Shown here: piece after piece, positions 1-9,715 of the stretch
How the letters are laid out: each line of letters opens with the position of its first letter
Position numbering within the stretch: position 1 is the stretch's first letter
Origin: Benzoatithermus sp963720725
GTDB taxonomy: Bacteria > Pseudomonadota > Alphaproteobacteria > Geminicoccales > Geminicoccaceae
Direction of reading: 5' to 3'
NCBI GenBank assembly: GCA_963720725.1
Contig: CAVRGN010000002.1
Location: 80,511 to 144,510, forward strand
Length of the DNA stretch: 64,000 bases
Position numbers and translations under genes: made by a program
The notes under the pieces: model-generated
The model's database searches: none
What the model was told of the DNA's origin: nothing
The model's input: the letters and a program-made list of their open reading frames with translations, nothing else

Positions 1-1986
1 TGGTCTTCTCGACGTTCCAGCTCTGGACGGCGGCGTTCAGCCCGCTGCCGAGCCAGATCGTCCGCGCCGTCCATGTCGGCTTCCTGTTGCTCGTCTGCTT
101 CGGCCTGTTCGCCAACCAGTCGCCGCAGGACCGGGCCCGCTTCTGGCTGTACTGGGCACTCGGTGCCGCGGCCTTCCTCACCGGCCTCTATCACTGGTGG
201 GAGTATGGGCCCCTGATCCTGCGGTCGGGGGACCCGAATCAGACAGACATCGTGGTCGGCGTCGTGGCCCTCGCCCTCGTCTTCCTGGGCGCCTGGCGGA
301 TCATGGGCCTGGCGCTGCCGACGATCGCCGGTCTGTTCCTCGCCTATGGGCTGTTCGGGCAGCATCTGCCCTCGCCTCTGAACCATCGTGGCTACGATTT
401 CAGCCAAGTCATCGACCAGATGTTCCTCGGCACCGAGGGCATCTACGGTGTGCCGACCTACGTCTCCTCGACCTACATCTTCCTGTTCATCCTGTTCGGC
501 GCATTCCTCGAGCGCGCCGGGATGATCAAGCTGTTCACCGACCTGGCGCTGGGCACGGTCGGCCACACCCGTGGCGGGCCGGCCAAGGTGGCGGTCACCT
601 CCTCGGCACTCATGGGCACCATCAACGGCAGCGGTGTGGCCAACGTCGTCACCACCGGCCAGTTCACCATCCCACTGATGAAGCGCTTCGGCTTCGGCTC
701 GGCCTTCGCCGGGGCGGTGGAAGCTACGGCCAGCATGGGCGGCCAGATCATGCCGCCGGTGATGGGGGCCGTGGCCTTCATCATGGCCGAGACCCTGGGC
801 ATTCCCTACATCGAGGTGGTGACCGCCGCCATCATCCCGGCTCTCCTCTACTTCTTCACCGTTTTCCTGATGGTCCATCTCGAGGCCGGCCGCCTCGGCC
901 TGACCGGCCTGCCGCCCGACGAGTGCCCGAGCGCCCTGCGCGCCATCCGCGAGGGCTGGTACCTCCTGTTGCCGCTCGCGGCCCTGGTCTACCTCCTGTT
1001 CTCCGGCTACACGCCTCTGTTCGCCGGCACCATCGGTCTGGGACTGACCGTCGTCCTGATCCTGGGCACGGGCGTCGCCCGGGTGATCGGACCGCTCGCC
1101 TTGCAGGTCCTGCTGTGGGTGGCGCTGGGTCTGGCCTGTTCCGCGTTCTTCCGCTTCGGGATCGCGGCAATCCTCTGGCTGATCGTGCTCCTGGTGCTGC
1201 TCAACGCTCTGCGCGCGGGCGGCCGTGCCACCCTGGTCCTGTGCCGCGACAGCTTGGCCGAGGGTGCCCGCAACGCCCTGCCGGTCGGCATCGCCTGCGC
1301 CCTGGTCGGGGTGATCATCGGCACCCTGACGCTGACCGGGGCGGCCAGCAACTTCGCCCAGTTCATCGTCTCGGTCGGCGCCAGCAGCCTGTTCCTGTCC
1401 CTGGTCCTGACCATGCTGACCTGCCTCGTGCTCGGCATGGGCATTCCCACGATCCCCAACTACATCATCACCTCGTCGATCGCCGGCCCTGCGCTCCTCG
1501 ACCTGGGCGTGCCGCTGCTGGTCAGCCACATGTTCGTTTTCTACTTCGGCATCATGGCCGACCTGACGCCACCGGTCGCACTGGCCGCCTTCGCCGCCTC
1601 GCCGATCGCCCGGGCTCCCGGGCTGCGCATCGGTCTGCACTGCATGCGGATCGCCATCGCCGGGTTCGTCATCCCGTTCATGGCCGTCTACACGCCGGCC
1701 CTGATGCTGCAGGACGGCGGCGCCCTGGCGCAGTCGATCGGCTACCCGGCCGCTGTCTGCTACATCGTCCTCAAGGCGCTGCTCTCGGTGACCTTGTGGG
1801 GTGCGGCCGCCATCGGCTACGGCCTGAGGCCCCCTCGCCTGGCCCGAACGGCTGCTCGCCGCCGCGGCCGCGTTCAGCCTCGTGACCGCCTTGCCGGCCA
1901 CCGACGAGATCGGGTTTGCGCTCGCGGCGCTGTTCATCGGCTGGCACTGGTGGCGCAACCGCGCACCGAAGGCCGGCATCGCTTAG
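1..1986 (+). CDS. Fused TRAP transporter permease (TAXI/DctQM type), 5'-truncated and frameshifted near its 3' end
   Basis: This inner-membrane permease would couple Na+ or H+ flow to uptake of a carboxylate-type substrate delivered by a TAXI-family binding protein, which is not in the window. The frame is open from base 3 with no start, so the N-terminus lies upstream; a TTG at 87 is internal. About twelve hydrophobic segments are visible. DctM-type hallmarks are the GTINGSGVANVV loop, the MGGQIMPPVMGAVAFIMAE stretch and GMGIPTIPNYIITSS. After residue ~608 the frame slips at a five-C run (1830-1834). Removing one C restores a normal tail (LAWPERLLAAAAAF to WWRNRAPKAGIA) ending at TAG 1984-1986. 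The uncorrected frame instead runs on into the DUF1850 gene, giving a false 757-residue fusion. Family call is firm; substrate is unknown. Confidence 0.9.
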
Positions 1987-2360
1987 TGGGCTTGTGCCTC
2001 GTCGCCGGTGGCGTGCTGGCCCGTCTCGCGGTCGTCAGCTTCACCCTGGCCTGGACCCATTCGGTCGAGCGGGTGCGCTGGGAGGAGGACTGGAGCATCG
2101 TGGACGGCAGGCTCGTTGCGGTCGCCGCCCGCATCAAGGGCAGCGGCGCCGGTATGGAGCCGCCCGACGACGCGGTGCTCGTGGACGGCTATTGGAGCTA
2201 CCGTCCGCGCCTGCCGCCCCTGGCGCAGCTGGATCTCGCCCGCAGCGACGCGGTGCCGGACTGGCAGCTCTGCATCGAAGGCGACTGCCGCGAGCTCGGC
2301 TCCTACCTGCCCGCCTCGGCCGAGGGTGTCCCCGTCACCCTGCGGCCGTGCCCGGACTGA
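1986..2360 (+). CDS. DUF1850 domain protein, TRAP/TAXI accessory
   Basis: Small exported or membrane-anchored protein of 124 residues. DUF1850 genes commonly sit next to fused TAXI-type TRAP permeases, though their biochemical role is not established. The GTG start at 1986 overlaps the corrected permease stop by one base, which implies translational coupling. A hydrophobic N-terminus is followed by the DUF1850 core: TLAWTHSVERVRWEEDW, then KGSGAGMEPPDDAVL, WSYRP and a paired-cysteine segment LCIEGDC. It ends with TGA at 2358-2360, immediately abutting the stop of the convergent ABC gene. Because it shares a frame with the upstream part of the permease, an uncorrected gene caller fuses the two. 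Confidence 0.8.
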   Translation: MGLCLVAGGVLARLAVVSFTLAWTHSVERVRWEEDWSIVDGRLVAVAARIKGSGAGMEPPDDAVLVDGYWSYRPRLPPLAQLDLARSDAVPDWQLCIEGDCRELGSYLPASAEGVPVTLRPCPD

Positions 2361-4166
2361 TCAGACTCCGGCCGAGGCCAGGCTTTCCACCGACACCTTG
2401 CGGCCGATCGGGTCCAGGAGCACGCGGCGGTCATGGAACGCCACGACGCTGGGCTTGTGGGCGATGCTGACCATGGTGAGCTCGGGCAGCCGCTCCGCCA
2501 GCAGCTCGTACATGGCGGCCTCCGTCTTCTCGTCCAGCGCCGAACTGGCCTCGTCGAGGAACAGCCAGTCCGGCCGCACCAGGAGGGCACGGGCGAAGGA
2601 CAGTCGCTGCTGCTCGCCCGGCGACAGGACCATCGACCAGTTGCCGGTCTCATCGAGCCGATCGGCGAGATGGGCAAGCTGACTGAAGGTGAGCGCCTCG
2701 CCGACCTCGACGTCGCTGTGGTTCTCCACCTTGTCGGGGTAGCACAAGGCCTCCTTGAGCGTCCCGACGGGGATGTAGGGCTTTTGCGGCAAGAACAGCA
2801 CTTTGGCGCCCTGCGGGATCCGAACCTTCCCACGCCCGAACGGCCACAAGCCGGCCAGGACCCTAAACAGGGTGGTCTTGCCGCTGCCGGATGGACCCTG
2901 GATGACCACCTTCTGCCCCGGGGTGATCGAAAGATCGACATCGTCCAGGATCACCCGGCCGTTGGGCAGTGCCACCTCGACATCGTCGAGCGTCAGGTTC
3001 GCCTTGGACGTCGTGGCGAGATCGAAGCCCGGTGACATGGCCTGCTCGGCCTGGGTCGCGGCCATCGTGTCCGAGAACCCGGTCAGGCGGTCGACCGTGG
3101 CCTTCCATGACGCCAGGGTGTCGAAGCTGTTGACGAACCAGGACAGGGAGCCCTGTACCTGCCCGAACGCGCTGGAGGTCTGCATGACCACGCCGAGCTG
3201 GATCTCGCCGGTGAAGTAGCGGGGTGCCGCGACCAGGAACGGAAAGATTACGGCCGCCTGACCGTAGAACGCGGTCAGCCAGGTCAGGCGCTTGTTGTAG
3301 TTCATGTAGTCCCACCACGTCGCATAGACGCGGCTGAAAGCCGAGCCCAGCCGGCGCTCCTCGTCCGGCTCACCCTCGTAGAGTGCGATGCTCTCGGCAT
3401 TTTCGCGGATCCGGGTCATCCGATAGCGGAAGTCGGCATTGTAGCGTTCGAGATTGTAGTTGGTCCGTACCAACGGCAGCCCAACCTTGTAGGTCAGCCA
3501 GGAGCCGATGGCGGCATAGATCACCGCGACCCACATCATGTAGCCCGGGATCGGCACGCCGCCCAGGATCGGCAGGATGAACGTGCCGGAAAGGTTCCAC
3601 AAGATCACCGAAAAGGTGACGAGGGTCAGCAGCTCGGAAATGAGATCCAGGGTCAGGAACAGCGTCTGAGCGCAGAAATCCCTGATATCCTGCTCGACCC
3701 GCTGCTCGGGGTTGTCGGTGCCGTGGCCGGTCAGCTCCATCCGGTAGTAGGTCTTGTCGGCCAGCCACGTGCGCGTATAGACCCCGGTCAGCCATTGCCG
3801 CCAGCGGATTTGCAGGTACTGGCGCAGCCAGAGCCGGTAGACGGCGACGACGATGAAGACGAAGGCGAGAATGCCGAAGAAGCGCATCTCGACCCAGAAC
3901 GCCTCGGCATTCTTGTCCTGCAGCGCGTTGTAGAAGCGGCCGTACCAGTCGTTGAACTGCTTGCTCAGGTAAACGCTGAAGATGTTCAGAAATAGGATGA
4001 TCACCAAGAGCCCGCGCGCGATCCATCGCTCCGACAGAGTGACGCGGAACGAGCCGACGCCGATCTCCGCCGTGCCCTCCGCCCACCAATAGGGCGCGGC
4101 CAGTTTCCAGACCTTGCCGAGAAAATGACGCGCGTCGGCGACGCGACTGAGTACGGGTTGGGGCAT
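2361..4166 (-). CDS. ABC transporter, fused SbmA/BacA-like membrane domain and ATPase (YddA-type)
   Basis: A 601-residue half-transporter of the ABC class that resembles peroxisomal ABCD and bacterial YddA. It probably works as a homodimer in the inner membrane. The N-terminal half has an SbmA/BacA-like fold signature (FNDWYGRFYNALQ, RWRQWLTGVYTRTWL, NPEQRVEQDIRDF). The C-terminal ATPase has Walker A GPSGSGKTT at ~424-432, an LSPGEQQR signature at ~514-521 and Walker B WLFLDEASSALDE at ~534-546. Relatives have been linked to peptide, cobalamin or long-chain acyl transport, and the sequence does not decide between these. It is monocistronic and converges on the DUF1850 gene with no intergenic space. 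Length is normal for the family. Confidence 0.88.
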   Translation of the reverse strand: MPQPVLSRVADARHFLGKVWKLAAPYWWAEGTAEIGVGSFRVTLSERWIARGLLVIILFLNIFSVYLSKQFNDWYGRFYNALQDKNAEAFWVEMRFFGILAFVFIVVAVYRLWLRQYLQIRWRQWLTGVYTRTWLADKTYYRMELTGHGTDNPEQRVEQDIRDFCAQTLFLTLDLISELLTLVTFSVILWNLSGTFILPILGGVPIPGYMMWVAVIYAAIGSWLTYKVGLPLVRTNYNLERYNADFRYRMTRIRENAESIALYEGEPDEERRLGSAFSRVYATWWDYMNYNKRLTWLTAFYGQAAVIFPFLVAAPRYFTGEIQLGVVMQTSSAFGQVQGSLSWFVNSFDTLASWKATVDRLTGFSDTMAATQAEQAMSPGFDLATTSKANLTLDDVEVALPNGRVILDDVDLSITPGQKVVIQGPSGSGKTTLFRVLAGLWPFGRGKVRIPQGAKVLFLPQKPYIPVGTLKEALCYPDKVENHSDVEVGEALTFSQLAHLADRLDETGNWSMVLSPGEQQRLSFARALLVRPDWLFLDEASSALDEKTEAAMYELLAERLPELTMVSIAHKPSVVAFHDRRVLLDPIGRKVSVESLASAGV

Positions 4167-4294
4167 GCGGGATCCTCGACGCGGCCGCGCTGCGGCGGTA
4201 CGCGCGAGGGGTTAGACGCAATCCCGCACAGCGGCAAGACAGCGGAACATGACGGATGCGTCACCCGGCGCCGGCCGAGGACGCATCGCAGGGC

Positions 4295-5866
4295 TCAGGT
4301 CAGCGCCCGCTCCTGCTGCAGGCCCTTGAACGTCCCGACGCACATCACGAGCAGCACCAGGGCGAACGGGAACCCGGTGGCGATCGCCGCTGCCTGGAGC
4401 GAGGCCAGCCCGCCGCCCAGCAACAGCGCTATGGCCACGATGCCCTCGGCCGAGGCCCAGAACACGCGCTGGGCGACCGGCGCGTCGGTCTTGCCGCCGG
4501 CGGTGATCGTGTCGATCACCAGCGAGCCGGAATCCGAGGAGGTGACGAAGAACACGATCACCAGGACGATGCCGAGGAACGACGACACCGCCGGCAGCGG
4601 CAGCACCTCGAGCATCTTGAACAGCGACAATTCGGGCGTCCAGTTGGTGACCGTGTCGGCAACCCCCTGGTAGCCGCCGCTGACATACTGGTCGATCGCG
4701 GTGCCGCCGAACGCGGCCATCCACAAAACGCACACGAGCATCGGCACGATCAGCACGCAGGTCAGGAACTCGCGCACGGTCCGGCCGCGCGAGACGCGGG
4801 CGATGAACATGCCGACGAAGGGCGACCAGGAAATCCACCAGGCCCAGTAGAACGTGGTCCAGCCGTGCACGAAGTCGGTATCCTCGCGTCCGACCCAGTT
4901 GCTCAGCGGCACCAGATGCTTGAGGTAGGCCACGGTACCGGCGAACAGGTCGGTGAAGATCGCCACCGTCGGCCCGAAGACGATGACGAACAGCAGCAGG
5001 GCGCCGGCCAGTGCCATGTTGATCTCGCTCAGGCGCTTGACGCCCGAGTCCAGCCCGGCGACCACGGACCAAAGCGCCACGCCGGTGATGGCGGCGATCA
5101 GCACCACCTTGGTGAGGTTCGTGACCGGCACGCCCCACAGATAGTTGGCGCCGGCCAGCGCCTGCTCGGCGCCGAAGCCCAGCGAGGTGGCGAGGCCGAA
5201 CAGGGTGGCGAACACGGCCAGGATGTCGACGGTGTGGCCGGGCCAGCCCCAGATCCGCTCACCGAGGATCGGGTAGAAGGCCGAGCGGATCGTCAGCGGC
5301 AGGCCGCGGTTGAACGAGAAGAAGGCGAGGCTCAGCGCCACCACGGCGTAGATCGCCCAGGGATGCAGGCCCCAGTGGAAGATCGTGGCGGCGAGGCCCA
5401 TCTCGCGGGCGGCCGCGGTATCGGCGGGATCGACGCCCAGGGGCGGGGTGAGGAAGTGGTTCACCGGCTCGAGCACGCCGAAGAACATCAGCCCGATGCC
5501 CATCCCGGCCGCGAACAGCATCGCGAACCAGCTGAAGTAGCTGTAGTCGGGCTTGGCATCCCGGCCGCCCAGGCGGATGCCGCCGAAGGGCGAGACGATC
5601 AGGAACAGGCAGAACAGCACGAAAATGTTGGCCGCACCCATGAACATCCAATCGAAGGTGGATGTCAGCCAGGGCCGCAGCCAGCCGAAGAAGGTCGCCG
5701 AATCCTCCTGGAACATCAACACCAGCAGAATGAACCCGACCACGACCAGCCCCGAGACGAAGAATACCGGGTTGTGGACGTCGAGACCGAAGAACTGGAC
5801 GTTCTGGTGGCCGACCGGGCGCTCGCTGACGGGGGCGCCGGGTGCCGTTTGCGCTGTCGCTTGCAT
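4295..5866 (-). CDS. BCCT family betaine/carnitine/choline transporter
   Basis: Inner-membrane secondary transporter for quaternary ammonium osmolytes such as glycine betaine, choline or carnitine. About twelve transmembrane segments are present. The family signature around TM8 reads TTFYWAWWISWSPFVGMF and is followed by IARVSRGRTVREF; the Trp-rich stretch forms the trimethylammonium-binding aromatic box in characterised BCCT proteins. An upstream GTG at 5899 is possible. I prefer the ATG at 5866 because a GAGGA ribosome site sits about 8 bases upstream of it. The protein is then 523 residues, a usual family length. The C-terminal tail is short, which argues against a large osmosensing extension. 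No neighbour suggests choline oxidation. Confidence 0.92.
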   Translation of the reverse strand: MQATAQTAPGAPVSERPVGHQNVQFFGLDVHNPVFFVSGLVVVGFILLVLMFQEDSATFFGWLRPWLTSTFDWMFMGAANIFVLFCLFLIVSPFGGIRLGGRDAKPDYSYFSWFAMLFAAGMGIGLMFFGVLEPVNHFLTPPLGVDPADTAAAREMGLAATIFHWGLHPWAIYAVVALSLAFFSFNRGLPLTIRSAFYPILGERIWGWPGHTVDILAVFATLFGLATSLGFGAEQALAGANYLWGVPVTNLTKVVLIAAITGVALWSVVAGLDSGVKRLSEINMALAGALLLFVIVFGPTVAIFTDLFAGTVAYLKHLVPLSNWVGREDTDFVHGWTTFYWAWWISWSPFVGMFIARVSRGRTVREFLTCVLIVPMLVCVLWMAAFGGTAIDQYVSGGYQGVADTVTNWTPELSLFKMLEVLPLPAVSSFLGIVLVIVFFVTSSDSGSLVIDTITAGGKTDAPVAQRVFWASAEGIVAIALLLGGGLASLQAAAIATGFPFALVLLVMCVGTFKGLQQERALT

Positions 5867-6010
5867 GCTGCGCGTCCTCGCATTCGTTGGGATACGCACC
5901 CGGAGGCGGCGGGTACGGACGGTCAGCGATACAAACAGATGATTGCCGCGCAGGCTTCAACTCACGCGACCTTTCCTGTGGGCGCAGGCGACAGACCGCC
6001 GCCGAGGCGG

Positions 6011-6641
6011 TCAGGCGGTCGGCTGTTCCAGCGCACCGACCGCCGCCCCCAGCAGGAGCGCGCACGAGCAGGCCCCGGGGTCGATGCGATTCACGCTCGC
6101 CACGCCGAGATCGGCCGCGAGGCCGTGCTTGGCCTGCAAGTGGGTGGTGCCGTGCAGTCCGTGCGCCGCGGCGGCGACGATCCGCGCGCCGATGCCCTCA
6201 GGCCGGCCGAGCTCGATCTGGCTGCGCACGCCTTGCGCCACCGGGATCAGAACGTCGAGCAGCGTCTTGTCGCCTTTGGCGGCGCCACCTTCGCTCTTCA
6301 CCGCCGCGACGCCGGCATCCAGCATCGCCGCGAGGTCGGCAGGCGCCACGGCCCTCGAGAGGTGCCGCTACCGCCATGCCGCGGCACAGCGCGGCGTAGA
6401 ACCGCCCGCCGTCACCGCCGGCCTCGGCTGCGAGGATGCCAGCCACCTGGTCGAGCGCATCGCCCAGCGGCAACTCCGCCAGCCGCGCCCGCTGCGCCGA
6501 CAGGGCGCCGAACGCCTTGGCCAGGTTGGTGCCGTGATCGCCGTCGCCGATCGCCTCGTCGAGCGCGTCGAGCTGGATGGCGTGGCTCTGAATCGTGCCG
6601 TGCATCGCCTCGATCAGGCGTGCGATCGGTTGCTGCTCCAT
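6011..6641 (-). pseudogene. dhaL: Dihydroxyacetone kinase L-type subunit (DhaL), frameshifted
   Basis: DhaL is the ADP-binding phosphotransfer subunit of dihydroxyacetone kinases. The first segment (6641 down to ~6352) carries the metal-binding AIGDGDHGTNLAKAF motif. The second, in another frame (6349-6011), carries the GDKTLLDVLIPVAQ motif and a normal C-terminus. Joined by removing one C from a CC pair at 6350-6351 (minus strand), they give a ~209-residue full-length DhaL with an unbroken fold (PLEG to VAPADLAAML). I therefore read this as one gene with a +1 error or a very recent mutation. No dhaK or phosphotransferase partner is visible, so DhaL is orphaned here. It lies downstream of the Dpp-like operon but 81 bases away. 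Confidence 0.75.
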
Positions 6642-6722
6642 CCGTCCTCCATGGGGCTGTGCCCGCGCGCCCTCGTCGCTTGCGAGTAAGGCCGCACCGC
6701 CCTCGCGGTCAACCCGCCGCCT

Positions 6723-8819
6723 CTATTCGGCGGCGGCCGGCCGCGCCTCGTCGGGCATCGCGATCACCGGCTCCATCGCCTGGAGTTCCTCCGGCGGCAG
6801 GTGGCAGAGGATCTGATGACCGTCGGTGAACTCGCGCAAAGGCGGCGTTTCGGTCTCGCAGATCTGGCCGATCTTGCGATGGCAGCGGGTCTGGAACGGA
6901 CAGCCCGGCGGCAGCTTCAGCGCCGAGGGGATCTCACCCTCCAAGACGATGTGCTTCTTGCGGATCTTGGTGTCGGCGATCGGCACCGCCGACAGCAGCG
7001 CTTCGGTGTAGGGGTGGTAGGGCGGGCTGAACACCTCGTCGGTGCTGCCCTGCTCCATGATCCGGCCCAGATACATGACCACGACGCGGTCGGCGAGATA
7101 GCGCACCAGGGACAGATCGTGGCTGATGAACAGCAACGTGGTTCGGTTCTGCCGCTGGATCTCCATCAGCAGCTGGGTCACCGCCGCCTGCACCGAGACG
7201 TCCAGTGCGGAGACCGGCTCGTCGGCGATCACCACCTTGGGGTTGCCGGCGAAGGCCCGGGCGATGCCCACGCGCTGCTTCTGGCCGCCGGAGAGCTGGC
7301 GCGGACGGCGGTAGTAGAAGGCGCGCGGCAGCTTCACCAGGTCGAGCAGCTCGAACACCCGATCGCGGATCTTGGTGGGATCGTTCTCGCCACCGAACTT
7401 GTGGACCACGCGCGCGATCTGGCCGCCCACGGAATGGCTGGGGTTGAGCGTGTCGAAGGGGTTCTGGAACACCATCTGCATGTAGCCGACCGTGTCCCGG
7501 CCGCGCTTTTGCACCTTGGTGCGGGAGATGTCCTTGCCGTTCAGCCTGATCTCGCCCTCGGTGGCGGTCTCCAGACCCATCATGACCTTGGCGAAGGTCG
7601 ACTTGCCGCAGCCGGATTCGCCGACGATCGCCACGGTCTGCGCCTCGCGCGCATCGAAATCCAGCTGCTCGTTGGCCTTCACGGTCTTGCCGCCACCGGG
7701 GCGGAGAAAGCCGAGCAGCGAGTTGTCGGCGATCTCGTAGTACTTTTTGAGGTGATCGACCTCGAGCACCACGGGCCCGAGTGGCGCCATCTCGACCGGC
7801 TTGCGCACCGGTTTGGCGGCATCCCAGTCGATCTCGCGGAATCGTCGACAACGGGCGGCATGGCCGCTGGCCGCATCGACGGATTCCATCTGCGGCCGAC
7901 CGGAACCACAGACCTTGTCGACGAAGTAGTCGCAACGCGGGCCGAACCAGCAGCCCTGAGGGCGTTGATGCGGCAGCGGCAGCTGGCCCCGGATCGGGAT
8001 CAGCGGCCGGGCGTTCTTGTCGGCACCCGGCAGCGGAATCGAATTGAACAGGCCCCGCGTGTAGGGGTGCCGCATCTGGTCGAACACCTCGCTCACCGTG
8101 CCGCTTTCGACCGCCTCGCCCGAATACATGACGGTGATCCGGTCGCAGGTCTCGAGGATCAGGCCCAGATTGTGCGAGATGTAGATCATCGACGTGCCGA
8201 ACTGGCCGGCAATGTCCTTGATCAGCGCCACGATGCCGGCCTCGACGGTCACGTCCAGAGCCGTGGTGGGTTCGTCCAGGATCAGCAGCGCCGGGTTGGA
8301 GAGCAGTGCCATGGCGATGACCACGCGCTGCTGCTGGCCGCCGGAGATCTGGTGGGGGTAGGAGTTCATGATCCGCTGCGGATCGGGCAGCTTGACCGCA
8401 CCCAGCAGCTTGGCAGCGCGTTCCCGCGCCTCCGCCTCCGTGACCTGCTCGTGGTAGAGCGGCACCTCCATCAGCTGCCGGCCGATGGTCAGGGACGGGT
8501 TCAGGGACGCCATGGGCTCCTGGTAGACCATGGCGATCTTGGAGCCGCGCAGCTGGCGCAGCTCATCCTGGCTCATCTTGGTCATGTCGCGGCCCTTGAA
8601 CCTCAAGGAGCCGCCGACGATCCGGCCGTTCTTGCCGAGATAGCACATGATCGCCAGGGCCACGGTCGACTTGCCGCAACCGGACTCGCCGACCACGCCC
8701 ACCGCTTCGCCCGGCATGACCCGGAGATTGAAATCCACCACGGCCGGGATCTCGCCCTGCCGGGTGAAGTAGGAGATCGAGAGGTTCTCGCACTCGAGGA
8801 TCGGCTGCTGGTCGGCCAT
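6723..8819 (-). CDS. Dual-ATPase subunit (DppD-DppF fusion) of a peptide/nickel-type ABC importer
   Basis: A 698-residue cytoplasmic protein with two oligopeptide-type nucleotide-binding domains in tandem, the equivalent of DppD plus DppF on one chain. Domain 1 has Walker A GVVGESGCGKST at ~43, a SGGQQQR signature and LILDEPTTALDVTVEA. A C-terminal segment rich in Cys (CWFGPRCDYFVDKVC) is the oligopeptide ABC C-terminal domain, which in relatives can bind a metal cluster. Domain 2 has VGESGCGKSTFAKV, LSGGQKQRVGIARA and DEPVSALDVSVQA, and closes with another Cys-rich tail (CPFQTRCHRKIGQIC). It is the last gene of a four-gene operon (binding protein, two permeases, ATPase), starting 4 bases after the second permease. 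Confidence 0.92.
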   Translation of the reverse strand: MADQQPILECENLSISYFTRQGEIPAVVDFNLRVMPGEAVGVVGESGCGKSTVALAIMCYLGKNGRIVGGSLRFKGRDMTKMSQDELRQLRGSKIAMVYQEPMASLNPSLTIGRQLMEVPLYHEQVTEAEARERAAKLLGAVKLPDPQRIMNSYPHQISGGQQQRVVIAMALLSNPALLILDEPTTALDVTVEAGIVALIKDIAGQFGTSMIYISHNLGLILETCDRITVMYSGEAVESGTVSEVFDQMRHPYTRGLFNSIPLPGADKNARPLIPIRGQLPLPHQRPQGCWFGPRCDYFVDKVCGSGRPQMESVDAASGHAARCRRFREIDWDAAKPVRKPVEMAPLGPVVLEVDHLKKYYEIADNSLLGFLRPGGGKTVKANEQLDFDAREAQTVAIVGESGCGKSTFAKVMMGLETATEGEIRLNGKDISRTKVQKRGRDTVGYMQMVFQNPFDTLNPSHSVGGQIARVVHKFGGENDPTKIRDRVFELLDLVKLPRAFYYRRPRQLSGGQKQRVGIARAFAGNPKVVIADEPVSALDVSVQAAVTQLLMEIQRQNRTTLLFISHDLSLVRYLADRVVVMYLGRIMEQGSTDEVFSPPYHPYTEALLSAVPIADTKIRKKHIVLEGEIPSALKLPPGCPFQTRCHRKIGQICETETPPLREFTDGHQILCHLPPEELQAMEPVIAMPDEARPAAAE

Positions 8820-8823
8820 GGCC

Positions 8824-9711
8824 TCAGTCCTTCAGCGAGATCTCCCGCAGACCGTCCGCGAGGAGGTTGAAGCCCAGCACCAGCGAGGAAACGGCCAGCG
8901 CCGGGATCAGCATGGCGTGGATGGCGAAGACGCCGACCGGCACCGCCTCGGCGATCATCTGCCCCCAGTCGGGGTCGGGCGGCGGCAGGCCGAGGCCCAA
9001 GAAGCCCAGGGTGGCGATGGTGATCACCGTGTAGCCCAGGCGCAGACAGGCATCGACGATCAGCGGCCCCCGCGCGTTGGGCAGGAGCTCGAGCAGCATG
9101 ATCCGCCAAGGCGACTCGCCGCGGGTCTGGGCCGCGAAGATGTAGTCGCGGGTCTTCAGGTCGAGCACGAGCCCGCGCACGATTCGCATGATGCCCGGCG
9201 CCGAGGCGAAGGTGACCGCCAGGATGATGTTGAGACCGGACGAGCCCAGATTGCTGATGATGATGATGTAGAGCACCATCACCGGGAACGAGAGCAGTAC
9301 GTTGCCGATGAACGAGAGCACCTCGTCCCACCAGCCCCCGAGATAGCCCGCCGCCACGCCCATCAGCATGCCGACGATGTAGGCCACCACGGTGGCGAGC
9401 GTGGCCCAGATCAGCACGCGCTGCGAGCCCCAGATCAGGCGCGAGAGGATGTCGCGGCCCTTGTGGTCGGTGCCCAGGGGGAAGAACTCGCCCTTGGGTC
9501 CCGTGGTCCAGATCTTCTGGAACGGGGCGATCGCCTGGTTCGGATCGTGCAGCGGCAGGATCGGGGCGAGGATCGCCATCACCACCCAGAACAGGAGCAA
9601 CGCCGCGCCCAGCATGCCGATCGGGCTTTCGCGCAGCAGCGCCACGGCGCTGAAGAAGCCGCCGAGCTTGGAGGGCGCGACGGGGGTCTCGTTGATCGCG
9701 GTGCTGGCCAT
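8824..9711 (-). CDS. ABC importer permease, DppC-like
   Basis: A 295-residue inner-membrane permease of the binding-protein-dependent peptide/nickel class. The N-terminal OppC-type segment (a single TM after a cytosolic leader) is followed by the PLGTDHKGRDILSRLIWGSQ stretch typical of DppC/OppC. The EAA-like coupling loop includes FAAQTRGESPWRIMLLELLPN, which contacts the ATPase in this family. It is separated from the upstream permease by 4 bases and from the downstream ATPase by 4 bases, so it is clearly operonic. Substrate cannot be told from the permease. Confidence 0.93.
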   Translation of the reverse strand: MASTAINETPVAPSKLGGFFSAVALLRESPIGMLGAALLLFWVVMAILAPILPLHDPNQAIAPFQKIWTTGPKGEFFPLGTDHKGRDILSRLIWGSQRVLIWATLATVVAYIVGMLMGVAAGYLGGWWDEVLSFIGNVLLSFPVMVLYIIIISNLGSSGLNIILAVTFASAPGIMRIVRGLVLDLKTRDYIFAAQTRGESPWRIMLLELLPNARGPLIVDACLRLGYTVITIATLGFLGLGLPPPDPDWGQMIAEAVPVGVFAIHAMLIPALAVSSLVLGFNLLADGLREISLKD

Positions 9712-9715
9712 GGCG

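Noticed and set aside
87..2360. A 757-residue TRAP permease-DUF1850 fusion protein
   Set aside because: It requires an Arg-rich nonsense stretch between two conserved parts. One base fewer in a C run restores both genes as separate units.
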